Positions 42,647 through 51,727 of a stretch of 64,000 nt of DNA are shown one piece after another. The notes beneath the pieces are model-generated. The model was not told the DNA's origin. It was given only the letters and a program-made list of their open reading frames with translations, and searched no databases. The DNA lies in assembly GCA_964561995.1 (NCBI GenBank), contig CAZLQZ010000003.1:86604-150603 (forward strand), written 5' to 3'. A program made the position numbers and the translations under genes. Within the stretch, counting starts at the first letter, position 1; every line of letters starts with the position of its first letter. The stretch is from JABIAG01 sp964561995. GTDB taxonomy: Archaea; Nanobdellota; Nanobdellia; Woesearchaeales; JABIAG01.

Positions 42647-42958
42647 TTAGAAATCTGGGTAAATTTTTTTTTTTTGTGTTATTGTTTTATTATGTAATTC
42701 TGCAATTCCTTGGGCTACAATAAATTCAATTTCGCCAATTGGATCTTTTTTTGATTTTTCAACTACAACAGGTATTGAATGATCTGCATCCTCTTTTAAT
42801 TCGTTTATATATGTTAATAATATTTTAGAAAAAGAATTGCCAGTTTGTAATGACATTGACATTATTGGACGTATGTCTGATCTTCTACGGACTCCATACC
42901 TTAATCTTTCAGGTTGTCCTTTATCTTCATAAGAAAATATGTATGTTGTTTGTCCCAT
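42647..42958 (-). CDS. Hypothetical protein
   Basis: 103 residues, no family recognised. Mixed alpha/beta: TTYIFSYEDKGQPERLRYGV gives two strands, followed by a helix (NSFSKILLTYINELKEDADH) and an Ile/Glu-rich segment (DPIGEIEFIVAQGIAELHNK). Located 33 bases downstream of the primase gene on the same strand, so possibly cotranscribed with it. Confidence 0.6.
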   Translation of the reverse strand: MGQTTYIFSYEDKGQPERLRYGVRRRSDIRPIMSMSLQTGNSFSKILLTYINELKEDADHSIPVVVEKSKKDPIGEIEFIVAQGIAELHNKTITQKKKIYPDF

Positions 42959-42991
42959 GGGTTAAAGATAATCCTCTGGTCTTTATATAGC

Positions 42992-44362
42992 TTATTGATT
43001 CTCTTTTGTAGTCTTTTTTTCAACATTATCTTTTTTTTTTTTATTGTTATTATTTTTGCTATTATTATTATTTGCAAAAGCTTTTCTTCTGGAATAATTA
43101 ACTGGGTTTTTCATTTTTCCACACAAGTTGTCTGGCAAACAAATATTCATGCCAGTATAATACATTTCATTATTACAATTCGGTGGAAGTTTTTTTGCAG
43201 ATTTTTTTGCATAATTTAATTGTCCTTTAATGTAAACTTCTTTTAAGAGATTTTTATTTTGTTTGTTCCATTCTTTTAATCTTTCATCAATCATGTCCCA
43301 GCTCCAACCAACACTAGAAAGAAAATTAATTAAAATAAACACTCCTCTTTTTTTCCCGTCATCCATGCCTTCAAAGATTTTTTTAATGCAAGGTGGAAAG
43401 AACTGTTCTGGAATTGCTTGGGTAATTTCTTTAAATTCTACTTTCTTTTTGACTTCTTCAATTTGAATTTTTGGTTCGAAATCAAAAGCTTGAATTATTA
43501 AGTCAGATGCTTCCCCTGCTTCAACATTTTCTCTGTTTAAGAATTTATCACCAATCTTAACTTTTTCAACTGCTCCATATTCTCTTTTAAAAGTCATTAT
43601 TTCTTCAATTTTTATTGGTATGGAAATTAATCCTGACTTTTCATTAAAAGCATAAGGCATCCTGCATAAGTGTCTTGAAGAAATTAAAAGTGTGTCGATG
43701 TCAACAACTTCGAAAGGATCAAATAATCCATCTTTGATTAATTCTTTTTTTTCTTTTCCTATGTTGTTTGCTATTTTGTCCATATTATCTTGTCTTAATA
43801 ACATTGCAGACAGGTGTTTTGATATCATTTCTTTAAGATAAATTGCTATTCTTCTTGGCCCTTCTGGAAATAATAATCTTGTTTCTTCTCCCAAAACATT
43901 ATTTGGGAATGCTTCGAAAGGTACTGCTAAATGAAAACCATGATTTCCAGAAAATTTACATGTTAAGGATTTAATTCCATGATGTTTTAATGCTTTTGCA
44001 ATTAGGTGTGCTGCCAATTTTGAATATTCGAAATGTGGTGTATCGATATCAATAACTAAGTCCCATCCTTTTCTATTTTTATCTGTATCTTTTTGACTCA
44101 AATCAGTACTTATCTGCATTGGATCAAACCATAATTCTTCTGAAAAATGAAATGAAGTTGCACCTTGTTTAACTAATTCTAAAACATCTGCAGGATTATT
44201 AATTACATCTGGCCTTTTACCATAACCATAATTTCCATTATAGTCATATTTGATTCCAATTTCTTTATCTGCAGCAGCTTCATAAATTGCATCTTGAATA
44301 TCTTCTCTTTTATAGAATTCTAATACTTTTTCTTTATCAAGTGCTTGATCTTTCCCACCCAT
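42992..44362 (-). CDS. priSL: Single-chain DNA primase, PriS fused to PriL Fe-S domain
   Basis: 456 residues. The N-terminal 300 form the archaeo-eukaryotic primase catalytic core: GYGKRPD (46-52), the metal-binding DIDTPH (105-110) and the nucleotide-binding SGNHGFH (138-144). The C-terminal part (about 310-425) resembles the iron-sulfur domain of PriL: FFPPC (Cys325), a helical core with RGVFILINFLSSVGWSWDMI, then Cys396, Cys408 and Cys414 with KNPVNYSR. A fused primase is established for Nanoarchaeum equitans. The last 30 residues are Asn/Lys-rich. Makes RNA/DNA primers for replication. Confidence 0.88.
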   Translation of the reverse strand: MGGKDQALDKEKVLEFYKREDIQDAIYEAAADKEIGIKYDYNGNYGYGKRPDVINNPADVLELVKQGATSFHFSEELWFDPMQISTDLSQKDTDKNRKGWDLVIDIDTPHFEYSKLAAHLIAKALKHHGIKSLTCKFSGNHGFHLAVPFEAFPNNVLGEETRLLFPEGPRRIAIYLKEMISKHLSAMLLRQDNMDKIANNIGKEKKELIKDGLFDPFEVVDIDTLLISSRHLCRMPYAFNEKSGLISIPIKIEEIMTFKREYGAVEKVKIGDKFLNRENVEAGEASDLIIQAFDFEPKIQIEEVKKKVEFKEITQAIPEQFFPPCIKKIFEGMDDGKKRGVFILINFLSSVGWSWDMIDERLKEWNKQNKNLLKEVYIKGQLNYAKKSAKKLPPNCNNEMYYTGMNICLPDNLCGKMKNPVNYSRRKAFANNNNSKNNNNKKKKDNVEKKTTKENQ

Positions 44363-44482
44363 TGTAGAATGAATGTGTTATTGTTTTAATAAGATTTCGT
44401 TATGAGTAAAGAATAAATTGTTTTATTAATCACTTTTTTAATTTAACATAACTTTTATATAACCCTTAATTATAAAATAATA

Positions 44483-45328
44483 ATGGCTTTTCAAAATCAA
44501 TTTAAAACAGTAATTTTGTTAGCATTACTTACAGCTTTGTTATTATGGATTGGTAGTTTCTGGGGTACTAATGGTTTAATTTTTGGATTAATATTTGCTT
44601 TGGTTCTGAATTTTGGAAGTTATTGGTTTAGTGATAAAGTTGTTTTGGCAATGTATAAAGCTAAACCCATTACCAAAGAAGACAACTCTGAATTGTACAA
44701 TTTAGTTATGGAAGTTGCTCAAATGAGTAAAATTCCTATGCCCAAATTATACCGAATTCCAACACAAAACCCGAATGCTTTTGCAACTGGAAGAAGTCCA
44801 AAATATGCTGCTGTAGCAGTTACTGATGGTATTTTAGATATCTTATCAAAACCAGAATTAAGAGGTGTAATTGCACATGAAATGGCGCACATTAAAAACA
44901 GAGATACGTTAATATCCACTATTGCTGCAACAATTGCCGGAGTTATTTCTTATGCGGCAATGATGGCCAGATGGGGTGCAATATTTGGTGGTTTTGGTGG
45001 AGGAGATAGAGATAATAATGGTGGAATTGAATTGATTGCTTTGGCAATTATAACTCCGATAATTGCAACTTTGCTTCAATTAGCAATTTCAAGAAGTAGA
45101 GAATATTTGGCAGATGAAACTGGAAGTAAAAATATTCATGATAGTTATTCGTTAGCAAGTGCTTTAGAAAAATTAGAAAACAATCATCACAAACTTACAT
45201 TTGGAAATAAAACTACTTCTAGTTTATTTATAGTAAATCCTTTTAAAGGTACAAAATTTTGGAAATTATTCAGTACTCATCCTCCTACTTCTGAGAGGGT
45301 AAAAAAATTAAAATCAATGAGGTGGTAA
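44483..45328 (+). CDS. htpX: HtpX-like membrane zinc protease
   Basis: 281 residues, family M48B. Two N-terminal membrane helices (about 8-24 and 29-46), the zinc motif HEMAH (132-136), two further hydrophobic segments (about 142-160 and 178-197), then the third ligand region SREYLADETGSKN with Glu. STHPPTSERVKKL is the family C-terminal motif. It degrades misfolded membrane proteins. ATG is 22-30 bases after an ACTTTTATATAAC promoter. The RAM-domain gene follows after 1 base. Confidence 0.93.
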   Translation: MAFQNQFKTVILLALLTALLLWIGSFWGTNGLIFGLIFALVLNFGSYWFSDKVVLAMYKAKPITKEDNSELYNLVMEVAQMSKIPMPKLYRIPTQNPNAFATGRSPKYAAVAVTDGILDILSKPELRGVIAHEMAHIKNRDTLISTIAATIAGVISYAAMMARWGAIFGGFGGGDRDNNGGIELIALAIITPIIATLLQLAISRSREYLADETGSKNIHDSYSLASALEKLENNHHKLTFGNKTTSSLFIVNPFKGTKFWKLFSTHPPTSERVKKLKSMRW

Positions 45329-45329
45329 A

Positions 45330-45563
45330 ATGGCGGCAATGGCGTATGTATTAATTAGTTCAAGAAATGAACAAGATGTAGCAAAAAGATTATTGAATTA
45401 TGAACTTGTTTCAGAAGTTCATGAAATGTTTGGGCAATGGGATATTATTGTTAAAATGGAATCTGATGCTATGGCAGATATTCAAGATTTTATTAACAAT
45501 ACTATTCGGGCAGATAAAGAAATCCAAGGTACAGAAACTTTAATAGTGAGTGATGTTTTCTAA
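45330..45563 (+). CDS. Stand-alone Lrp/AsnC ligand-binding (RAM) domain
   Basis: 77 residues comprising only the alpha-beta sandwich RAM domain: AYVLISSRNEQDVAKRLLNY, VSEVHEMFGQWDIIVKMESD and TETLIV. The DNA-binding helix-turn-helix of Lrp is absent. Such proteins can bind amino acids or modulate full-length Lrp regulators by mixed assembly. It is in an operon with htpX (1-bp spacing). Confidence 0.85.
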   Translation: MAAMAYVLISSRNEQDVAKRLLNYELVSEVHEMFGQWDIIVKMESDAMADIQDFINNTIRADKEIQGTETLIVSDVF

Positions 45564-45828
45564 ACAAAAAATGATAGAGACAATTCTTGAGACAGTGCAA
45601 ATGCATGGAGATGCATTGGAGTTTTGGTTATTATTTAAATCATTTGAGTTTGAAAAATATTATAAAAAGAATTATGTGCCAGGTCCTGACGATTTTCCCT
45701 TAGATTATGGGCAAGTTTCTAAGGGTTTTAGTTATGCTGCATCATGTGTTAATGTAATAAATCATCCTAAGGATGCTTTTTTAGATTATAGAAATTCTAC
45801 TTTTCAAAAACATCTTTTAACTTTTTAG
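45553..45828 (+). CDS. Hypothetical protein overlapping RAM-domain gene
   Basis: 91 residues from ATG 45553 (GTG at 45550 is an alternative). It overlaps the RAM-domain gene by 11 bp and the convergent hef gene by 32 bp. The composition is protein-like with aromatic and acidic residues (FWLLFKSFEFEKYYKKNY, GPDDFPLDYGQVSKGFSYAA). No family is recognised; coupling to the upstream gene supports expression. Confidence 0.5.
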   Translation: MFSKQKMIETILETVQMHGDALEFWLLFKSFEFEKYYKKNYVPGPDDFPLDYGQVSKGFSYAASCVNVINHPKDAFLDYRNSTFQKHLLTF

Positions 45829-47974
45829 CTTTTATTTCGCCAATTTTGTCAATTTTTTTTAATTCTTCTTGTGATGCATTAATTATATTTTTTGGTGTTT
45901 TAAACTTATCTAATAATTCTTTTGCAAGTTTTAAACCTATGTCGGGCAATGAAGAAATAAAATATTCTTGTTGATCTTTTAATGAAATTCCTCTTTTTTG
46001 AGAATGGGGTGAGAAATTACTTCCTTCTTTTTGTTCTCTTTTGGCAATTGTAATTAACATTTCAGTTGTTTCACGAAAGTTTTTAGTATTAATAATTGGG
46101 ATTCCAAAGGAAATAGCAATTGTTGCTAGCATTCCTCTTATCGCATTTGGGTGGACTTTTCTTACTGAAAATAAATCTTCATCTCCTTCAATTATCACAA
46201 CTGGTTTTTTAAAATTGTATTTTAAATCTTTTATTTGTTCAAGTAACCTGCCATCTAATATTGAGTTGACAAAATCTGGTACTGCTTTAAGTTCCACTCC
46301 AACATTATCTGAAAGAACATAATCTGCAACTTCTAATTGTTTTAATTCTACTTTTATTCCCTTATTAATTAATTCTTTAATTGTTTTAGAAGTTTTTTCT
46401 CTGTGGTCTGCATAAATTTTAATATTTTCTTCGTATTCATTGAGTTTTGTTTGAACTTTATTTTCTTCTTCTAAAACTATTTTATTTTTCAAATCTTTTA
46501 GATGTGAATACATTTTTCTTTCTTTATGAAATGCTGACCATCTATATGCTTCATCTCTTGTGCCTTTTGTAACTAATACTTTGACATTACCTTTTTCTAA
46601 TCTTCCAGTTCTTCCTCTTCTTTGAATGTGTCTAATTGCTGAAGGGACTGGTTCGAAAAATATCACTTCATCAACCTTTGGAATATCTAAGCCTTCTTCT
46701 CCAACACTAGTCATTACAATAACATTGAATTCATTATTTCTAAATTTGTTTAACATCTCAATTTGTTTTTTTTGGGTCAATCCAGTTCCCGATCTTTTTG
46801 CTTGACCTACAAATAATTCTGCTTGAACATTTTCTAATTTATTTAATTCTTCAACAATTTTTGCAGCATTATCTCTAAAATTGTTAAAAACAATTGCCTT
46901 TTCATTTTTTTTTAAGGGTTTAATTAATTCAATTAACTTTGCAAATTTGGGATGTTCAATTCCTTCTTCAATTAGATTTTTAACAAGAATATTTGCTGAC
47001 CGAAAATATAAATCCATTACTAAATTTTTTACGGCTTTTGTTTTAGTTTTTTTACTATCCTCTAACATCTTGTCAAAGTATTTGTTTAATGATGTTATTC
47101 CTTGACTTTCTAATAATTCTAATGCGTGATGCATTTTCATAATCTCTGCTAGTAAAGAAATAGATTTTAAAACGTCAAAGTTCTTATCTCCTCTTGCAAT
47201 ATCACCGTGTAATTGTGCTTGAATTCCTAACAATTCTTTTTTGCTTAATGTATTAACTTTTCTTCCTTTTATGACTTGTAGGTCTTCAATTCTTTTAGAT
47301 TTAATTTTAATAAAATCAATCATGTACTTTTGTATTTTTTTAAATTCCTCTGTTAAATATACTTCTATATATTCTGTTTTAACCTCTTGAATGTACGGTT
47401 TAACGTCTGGATCCTCTTCAGTTCTAATTTCAATTGCTTCAACACTTAAGTTTGAACATATCTCTTTTATTTTTTCAATTTCGCTTCCAGGTGATGCTGT
47501 CAAACCCAATATTCTGGGATAATTTGCATGTTTTTTGTAATGTTTTGCTAACCATGTATAACTATAATCTTTAACTGCTCTGTGACATTCATCAAAAACT
47601 AACAAAGAAACATTACTAAAATTAATCCTATTTGAAACTATATCATTTTCTAATCCTTGAGGTGTAGAAACAATAATTTTAGATTCTTTGAATAATCGTT
47701 CTCTTTCATCTGGTTTTACGTTTCCTGTGAATAATACTATTTCTTTAACTTTTGTAAACTTTTGAAATGATTTTACGTGTTGCTCACACAGGGGTTTTGT
47801 TGGCGCTAAAATCATAATTTTAGAGTTTGGAAAATTCATTAATCTTTGAATTGCTAATAATATAAAAACAATTGACTTTCCCATTCCAGTGGGTAGAACA
47901 ACTAATGTGTTTTTTTCTGCAGCTGTAGCTAGAATAGTTTCCTGATACAATCTTGGTTTTAAATCTTTAATCAC
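45797..47974 (-). CDS. hef: Hef helicase/nuclease
   Basis: 725 residues. The SF2 helicase half has Walker A LPTGMGKS (27-34), DECH (128-131), GLTASPGS and QRRGRTGRLEKG. The XPF/ERCC4-type nuclease half (about 535-665) begins YADHREKTSKTI and contains ADYVLSDNVGVELKAVPDF. The usual ERK is ELK, retaining acidic and lysine residues but not arginine. Tandem helix-hairpin-helix motifs (SSLPDIGLKLAKELLD and IDKIGEIKAKKLKDVFEK) close the protein. Processes stalled replication forks, with PCNA. Confidence 0.93.
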   Translation of the reverse strand: MIKDLKPRLYQETILATAAEKNTLVVLPTGMGKSIVFILLAIQRLMNFPNSKIMILAPTKPLCEQHVKSFQKFTKVKEIVLFTGNVKPDERERLFKESKIIVSTPQGLENDIVSNRINFSNVSLLVFDECHRAVKDYSYTWLAKHYKKHANYPRILGLTASPGSEIEKIKEICSNLSVEAIEIRTEEDPDVKPYIQEVKTEYIEVYLTEEFKKIQKYMIDFIKIKSKRIEDLQVIKGRKVNTLSKKELLGIQAQLHGDIARGDKNFDVLKSISLLAEIMKMHHALELLESQGITSLNKYFDKMLEDSKKTKTKAVKNLVMDLYFRSANILVKNLIEEGIEHPKFAKLIELIKPLKKNEKAIVFNNFRDNAAKIVEELNKLENVQAELFVGQAKRSGTGLTQKKQIEMLNKFRNNEFNVIVMTSVGEEGLDIPKVDEVIFFEPVPSAIRHIQRRGRTGRLEKGNVKVLVTKGTRDEAYRWSAFHKERKMYSHLKDLKNKIVLEEENKVQTKLNEYEENIKIYADHREKTSKTIKELINKGIKVELKQLEVADYVLSDNVGVELKAVPDFVNSILDGRLLEQIKDLKYNFKKPVVIIEGDEDLFSVRKVHPNAIRGMLATIAISFGIPIINTKNFRETTEMLITIAKREQKEGSNFSPHSQKRGISLKDQQEYFISSLPDIGLKLAKELLDKFKTPKNIINASQEELKKIDKIGEIKAKKLKDVFEK

Positions 47975-48026
47975 TTTTTTGTTTTAGAAGGTAAGGTTTA
48001 AATAGTTTTGTAGTTTATATCTATAA

Positions 48027-48293
48027 ATGATTGTTAAGTTTTTAGGAATTTCTGATTTAATTTCGGCTCTGTTAGTTTTATTAATACATTATGGTGTTGG
48101 AAATTTTAGATTTCCATTAATTGTTTCAATGTATTTGTTAATTAAAGGTTTTAGTTTTAGAAAAGATTTTCAAAGTTGGATTGATATTGCAATCGGCGTT
48201 TATATTTGGTTTGTATTTTTAGGATTTGCAACTTTTTTAGATTATATTATTGTTTTATATTTAATTCAAAAAGGATTTGTTAGTTTCATTTAA
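48027..48293 (+). CDS. Small polytopic membrane protein
   Basis: 88 residues with three hydrophobic helices (about 5-24, 28-43, 50-84 probably as two). IDIAIGVYIWFVFLGFATFL is the longest hydrophobic run. Divergent from hef across a 52-bp spacer that contains GGTTTAAATAG, a possible TATA box. No function can be proposed. It overlaps the convergent NUDIX gene by 8 bp. Confidence 0.6.
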   Translation: MIVKFLGISDLISALLVLLIHYGVGNFRFPLIVSMYLLIKGFSFRKDFQSWIDIAIGVYIWFVFLGFATFLDYIIVLYLIQKGFVSFI

Positions 48294-48987
48294 TTATTGG
48301 AATATTAATATAATTTCCATCAAAATTTAAATAATCATCAATTCCTTGTATTGTTAGTTCGCTTGTATTTTTTGGGATTTTATTTTTTGAAAAAAATCTT
48401 TTAGATTTAAATTTATAATTTTCTCTTTTCAAATCTAATTCTCCCTCTATAATTTTTCCCAAAAAGGTGTAAGAAATCCAATGTTGATCTTCAACCATGT
48501 CTTGATATATGCTAACGCAACCTTGTACTTTTACTAAAAAACCCGTTTCTTCTTTTACTTCTTTTACTACGGTATCTTCTAATGTGTCTCCTTTTTCAAC
48601 AGTTCCACCTGGAAGGTCCCACAGTCCTATTCTATTGTTAGATGTGCCACTTCGATTCATTAATAATATCTTATTATCTTTTTTAATAATTACACCAATT
48701 CCTGTTCCAGGAACTAATCGTCCTTCAATTTTTCTTTCTTGAACTCGATAAAATTCCATTCTTTCTCCACAATAAATTGCTAAATTTGCACCTCTTCTTA
48801 ATGCTAAACTCATTAATGCACCATTGTAAGTTTCAAAATCATTAAATGGAATGTTTGCATAGGTTGATTTATATGTATTATCAATTTTAAATTGAGCAAA
48901 AATTCTTTTTTCATCATCAACAGTTGCGACATGAATTTTCTTTATGTCTACTTTTGAATTTCCTGGGACTTGTAATGTATAAATCAT
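48286..48987 (-). CDS. NUDIX hydrolase
   Basis: 233 residues. The NUDIX box GGTVEKGDTLEDTVVKEVKE with ETG (about 125-147) follows the G-x5-E-x7-xE-x-x-E-E pattern; Lys replaces the common Arg in REU. The N-terminal 85 residues form an additional domain (VATVDDEKRIFAQFKIDN) without a recognised family. The substrate, commonly a nucleoside diphosphate derivative, cannot be told. LWDLPGG before the box is typical of MutT-like members. Confidence 0.85.
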   Translation of the reverse strand: MIYTLQVPGNSKVDIKKIHVATVDDEKRIFAQFKIDNTYKSTYANIPFNDFETYNGALMSLALRRGANLAIYCGERMEFYRVQERKIEGRLVPGTGIGVIIKKDNKILLMNRSGTSNNRIGLWDLPGGTVEKGDTLEDTVVKEVKEETGFLVKVQGCVSIYQDMVEDQHWISYTFLGKIIEGELDLKRENYKFKSKRFFSKNKIPKNTSELTIQGIDDYLNFDGNYINIPIIK

Positions 48988-49019
48988 TTAATTAAGAAAT
49001 AATTGTTTTAATATAAAGA

Positions 49020-49736
49020 TTAACTTTTGTAGTCTCTTTTATAAAATAAGGTGATAAATCCAATAAAACCTATTACTATGCCGGAAATTAAAGCAATCCA
49101 AATGCTTGCATAATACATTAAAGTGACTGCAAAAACACTCACAAATCCGACTATAAAAGCATATTGATAAAATGATGCAAATAGTATATGAAATCCATCA
49201 TATTTTGGTGCAGGTATTAGTGAAAAAAATGCAATTAAAATGTTAGCTCTAATTATTTTTTCAACAATTGGGTTTCCTATAAAAAAACTTAATATTGCTG
49301 CTAAAATTAAATTGGCAATTATTCCATGAAATGCCATATAACCGTAATCTCTAAAATAGGGTCTATATTTCCATTTTCCAATTCTTAGTTTTTTAACACT
49401 TTTAACTTCCATGTAACCAGGTGCTAAGATAAAACCAAAACCATCAAATAATACTGCAACAAAAGCTCCAATGCCCAGACCTATATGATTTATTACATAT
49501 TGAACTTCATAACCTTTTTTTAAGGCATAAAGCTTTTCACCTCCAAAGTGTATCACTATTGCAATAAAAGAAGCAACAAACATAATTACTAGGTTTTCTA
49601 GTCCCGCATTAACATTAAAACTACTTTCTCCCCACATTCTCCATGAAAGTATCACTCCTGTAACAAAAGCTACAAGTACAAATAGCCACCATTCTTTTTT
49701 TGAGAATTTTAAATTATGGATTCTTTTTCTAAGCAT
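49020..49736 (-). CDS. M50 (site-2 protease)-like membrane protein, motif degenerate
   Basis: 238 residues, about six hydrophobic helices. IVIHFGGEKLYALKKG (about 61-76) stands where M50 proteases have HExxH, and SLIPAPKYDGFHI (about 186-198) corresponds to the NPxPxxDG motif in a later helix. The DG motif is good, but the HExxH is altered to H-F-G-G-E, so zinc-dependent activity is doubtful. It may be an inactive relative or bind metal differently. Confidence 0.65.
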   Translation of the reverse strand: MLRKRIHNLKFSKKEWWLFVLVAFVTGVILSWRMWGESSFNVNAGLENLVIMFVASFIAIVIHFGGEKLYALKKGYEVQYVINHIGLGIGAFVAVLFDGFGFILAPGYMEVKSVKKLRIGKWKYRPYFRDYGYMAFHGIIANLILAAILSFFIGNPIVEKIIRANILIAFFSLIPAPKYDGFHILFASFYQYAFIVGFVSVFAVTLMYYASIWIALISGIVIGFIGFITLFYKRDYKS

Positions 49737-49814
49737 AATGTGTTTATAGAATAATTAGTTTATATATTTTGTTTTTTTAAAACCTTATTATTATTAGATT
49801 GTCTTTTTTTAAAT

Positions 49815-50483
49815 TCATTCAAATTTTCTTTTTAACATATCAATAACTTCTTCTTCATGTCCTGCTCCAATAATTAAAAATAATTTTTTATCTGGAAACT
49901 TTTTCATTAGTTTTGCAACATTTCTAGCAATAACTACATTTCTGTCAGAAATTAATACTTTGTAAACGGAAGGATATTTTTCTTTAACTTCTAAGACCAT
50001 GTTTTTAATTACTTCTTTTGAAGGGACTGTTCTTAAATCAAAAGGTATTTTTCTTTTTTTGAATGGTGCAGTAATAATTTCTTTGGCAAGATTAAATTTT
50101 TCTTTCCATGTAAACGCCTTGGACATATTTTTTAAAGTAATTTCAATTTCTTGGTCAACAAAAGCTAATGAAATTTTATTTTTTTCAGCTTCTTTAATTG
50201 CTGCTAACATTTCATCCCCTGGTTTGGTACCCACTAATTTGCCTAACTTTTTTTCGGCCCATGCTCCAATTATCATAAACAAATATCCTTTTAATCCTAT
50301 ATGTTTAATGTCTTTAAGAGAAGTTTTTCCTCTTTTTCCAGACTTTAATGCAAAGAATCTTTTTTTATCCAATTCTAAGCAGATTATGTCTGGTTTTTCT
50401 TCATTTATTGTTTTTTTAACTTCTTTAATAGAATCTTTTGAAATGTGTGAAGTTCCGAGTATTATTAAGTTTTTTATATCCAT
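49815..50483 (-). CDS. TraB-family protein
   Basis: 222 residues. LIILGTSHISKDSIKEVKKT (6-25) and the following IICLELDKKRFFAL are hallmark TraB/PrgY motifs (GTxH and E-D/K-R). The second histidine is in IIGAGHEEEVIDML near the C-terminus. The family has a ChaN/Tiki-like fold suggested to be a metallopeptidase; PrgY binds peptide pheromone. The C-terminal membrane helices of longer archaeal forms are missing, leaving the soluble domain. Confidence 0.85.
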   Translation of the reverse strand: MDIKNLIILGTSHISKDSIKEVKKTINEEKPDIICLELDKKRFFALKSGKRGKTSLKDIKHIGLKGYLFMIIGAWAEKKLGKLVGTKPGDEMLAAIKEAEKNKISLAFVDQEIEITLKNMSKAFTWKEKFNLAKEIITAPFKKRKIPFDLRTVPSKEVIKNMVLEVKEKYPSVYKVLISDRNVVIARNVAKLMKKFPDKKLFLIIGAGHEEEVIDMLKRKFE

Positions 50484-50591
50484 TATGTGTTATACATCTT
50501 TATATTTTAAAAAGATTGTTAAACATCATCAAAACATTTATAAATATAAACAGAAATATAATTTATTATATTTATTCAAGGAGGGATCATT

Positions 50592-50864
50592 ATGCTTAAA
50601 TTAAAAAGATTAACTGAAATGTACGATGTTAGAGTTTATACTGACGGTGGGGAATATTTTGGAGATGTGGAAGAATTAGTTCTTACTAAAACTAAATTAA
50701 GTTTGTGGAGAATAAAAGCAACTAAAAACTCTTTTCTAAGTAGTGTTTTAGGAGGAGCAAAAGGTGTTTTAGTACCTCATAACTTAGTTAAAGCTATTGG
50801 CGATATCGTAATTATCTCAAGATCAGCAATACCTAATTTTGGTCATGAGAAAGAAGAAGCTTAA
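50592..50864 (+). CDS. PRC-barrel domain protein
   Basis: 90 residues: VRVYTDGGEYFGDVEELVLT (14-33), then LWRIKA, and VPHNLVKAIGDIVIISRSA form the PRC barrel. AAGGAGGGATCAT provides a strong ribosome site. The gene overlaps the convergent TFE gene by 4 bp. Family members in archaea act as cell-division or ribosome-associated adaptors; the role here is open. Confidence 0.8.
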   Translation: MLKLKRLTEMYDVRVYTDGGEYFGDVEELVLTKTKLSLWRIKATKNSFLSSVLGGAKGVLVPHNLVKAIGDIVIISRSAIPNFGHEKEEA

Positions 50865-51379
50865 GTTTTTAATTCTTTTTCTAATTTTTCAACATTTTTT
50901 TTTAAACTATCTATTGTTTTATTATTATCTTGTTGGTTTAATAAACTGCCACATTCTGGACATTTAAAATCATGCTCTGTTGCATTGAAAAAGTCCATTC
51001 TTACGCATGCTTGAGGACACAAAAAGAAATTTCCCTTATTTTTTTCTTCTTTTTCTAATCTTTCTTTATATTTTTGAAGTCTATTTTTTTTTAATGTAAC
51101 AATTAATTCAAGAACTCTTTTTGGATTAAAGGTCCAATAACTAATATACCATCCTTTTATTCTATCTTTTTTTCTTCTATATGTCACTAAATGTTTGCTA
51201 TGGAGTCTGTAAAGAATGTTTCGTACTCCGTGAATTTCAATTTTTGTATCATCGGCAATTTTAAATTCAGATATATCTTTTTTCCCTTTTAGATAGAAAA
51301 TAATATCTAAAGCATCGTCTCCTACTGCTTCAGAAACTACCTCAGTAATCAGATTTTTGGTTATTGATTTTTTTGCCAT
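50861..51379 (-). CDS. tfe: Transcription factor E, alpha subunit
   Basis: 172 residues. The N-terminal extended winged helix (about 8-95) has IHGVRNILYRLHSKHLVTYR and GWYISYWTFNPKRVLELIV. The zinc ribbon follows, with FFLCPQACVRMDF and FKCPECGSLL, then a short coiled end. It stabilises open promoter complexes with TBP and TFB. A match to archaeal TFE across its length. Confidence 0.93.
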   Translation of the reverse strand: MAKKSITKNLITEVVSEAVGDDALDIIFYLKGKKDISEFKIADDTKIEIHGVRNILYRLHSKHLVTYRRKKDRIKGWYISYWTFNPKRVLELIVTLKKNRLQKYKERLEKEEKNKGNFFLCPQACVRMDFFNATEHDFKCPECGSLLNQQDNNKTIDSLKKNVEKLEKELKT

Positions 51380-51422
51380 TAGAGTATAATTTATTGATTT
51401 ATTCTTTTATAAATGTATTGAA

Positions 51423-51641
51423 TTAATTGGATTTGTCGTCTTTAGTTGTTGTGTTGATTTTTTCGATTATTGAGTCTATATCTTTGTCGGTTTTACCGTG
51501 CATTTTACATCCTTGTTCAACTGTTTCTGAGTGAGCCATCATACAACCCAAACAATGTAATCCTTCTTCATGCAAGATTTTAGCCGATTCTGGGAAACTA
51601 TCCAGGATTTCTTTAAATGTCATGTTTTTTGTAGCCTTCAT
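51423..51641 (-). CDS. DUF1858 redox-disulfide protein
   Basis: 72 residues from ATG at 51641. TFKEILDSFPESAKILHEEG, LHCLGCMMAHSETVEQGCKM and HGKTDKDIDSIIEKIN match the hybrid-cluster-associated redox disulfide domain with its CLGC pair. A longer frame starting 45 bases upstream is rejected because AAATATATAAAGG, a good TATA box, would fall inside it and gives a leaderless ATG at 51641. Its partner is unknown. Confidence 0.82.
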   Translation of the reverse strand: MKATKNMTFKEILDSFPESAKILHEEGLHCLGCMMAHSETVEQGCKMHGKTDKDIDSIIEKINTTTKDDKSN

Positions 51642-51727
51642 AATTATATAACCTACTTTTTCCTTTATATATTTTTTGAAATACATTCTTAACTTTAGCC
51701 TAAATTATATAAAGATATTGGTTTTCA

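Noticed and set aside
49999..50604. 201-codon plus-strand frame opposite the TraB-family gene
   Set aside because: The minus-strand frame has clear TraB motifs; the plus frame has Ser/Phe/Leu-rich antisense composition and no ribosome site.
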